Positions 63,946 through 64,000 of a stretch of 64,000 nt of DNA are shown here, piece by piece. Numbering within the stretch: position 1 is the stretch's first letter; the number at the start of each line of letters is the position of its first letter. The position numbers were made by a program, and so were the translations under genes. Below the pieces are notes generated by a model, which saw only the letters and a program-made list of their open reading frames with translations, did not search any database and had not been told where the DNA came from. Origin of the DNA: Salinibacter altiplanensis (GTDB taxonomy: Bacteria; Bacteroidota; Rhodothermia; Rhodothermales; Salinibacteraceae); the NCBI RefSeq assembly GCF_002894645.1, contig NZ_NCQY01000010.1, positions 1 through 64,000 on the forward strand. Direction: 5' to 3'.

Positions 63946-64000
63946 GTGCCGTGGATGCTGATGCTCGGCCTAATTGCCGTTCTCCCGATGCGTGGGACGG
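63946..64000 (+). CDS. Start of a probable exported protein, cut by the window edge
   Basis: Only the first residues are visible: from GTG at 63946 the frame reads VPWMLMLGLIAVLPMRGT, which looks like the hydrophobic part of a signal peptide. In-frame GTG at 63904 (giving MSERSLISRVQTRI before it) is another possible start. TetR regulators often sit beside efflux systems whose first gene is an outer-membrane or membrane-fusion protein, but nothing here proves that. It lies directly after operator site 3. Confidence 0.4.
   Translation, partial: MPWMLMLGLIAVLPMRGT

Overview
The window looks like chromosomal DNA of an extremely halophilic member of the Rhodothermota, closest in character to Salinibacter. 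The evidence is indirect: high GC, very acidic proteins rich in Asp and Glu, a short Bacteroidota-type primary sigma factor, a secreted protein with a type IX (T9SS) sorting domain, FadL and SGNH envelope proteins, and many starts without a clear Shine-Dalgarno. No rRNA gene is present, so the species cannot be fixed from the window.

Bases 1 to about 6,050 are an accessory region of visibly lower GC. It holds short, mostly + strand genes: a MazF/PemK-type toxin-antitoxin pair, small membrane proteins, a HAD phosphatase plus NUDIX pair, a DUF2059 secreted protein, and a VapBC-like pair with a broken toxin. They are separated by a degenerate repeat whose end resembles an integron attC end. About 4.1 kb of the region is bracketed by two direct copies of the 3' part of a small L7/L12-like gene. 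The intact copy (6141-6404) is coupled to a P1-family peptidase, and the distal copy is a 5'-truncated relic. This is the layout expected of an old island inserted at a gene 3' end.

From 6.1 to 37.7 kb the content is mainly housekeeping and envelope genes. It includes an ECF sigma factor, a LamG/T9SS secreted protein, MBL-fold and calcineurin-like hydrolases, a GlmU-like protein, a TalC-type transaldolase, an FAD/Fe-S oxidoreductase and an S41 protease. A folP-cdaA-pcm operon includes the c-di-AMP synthase. A GH3-family protein, primary sigma factor (with a good terminator), a FadL plus SGNH lipoprotein pair, FtsX, a frameshifted prephenate dehydratase, Hsp20 and a secreted EEP-family lipoprotein follow.

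From 37.7 to 45.1 kb lie an ISAs1-family relic, a large soluble PAS/GAF histidine kinase, a 225-bp MITE-like element with TTA duplications, a lipoprotein and a frameshifted outer-membrane barrel gene. From 45.1 to 62.8 kb come dUTPase, a POT peptide transporter, AspS, a short pyrophosphatase-like protein, and a - strand 2-oxoacid dehydrogenase cluster: PdhA with an unusual helix-hairpin-helix extension, PdhB, PdhC, a phosphoesterase, a TonB-like protein and a fused alpha-beta E1. Polyprenyl-phosphate mannosyltransferase, isocitrate dehydrogenase, a second MITE-like element, a CoA-type NUDIX and an NADH dehydrogenase-like flavoprotein follow.

The right edge carries a TetR regulator and three copies of one 18-bp palindrome, TGAGTGA-N4-TCACTCA: before the flavoprotein, before the regulator, and before the gene running off the end. 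Three genes (12.7, 34.9 and 44.0 kb) need a single-base frame correction, in or beside G/C runs. This could be sequence error or real decay.
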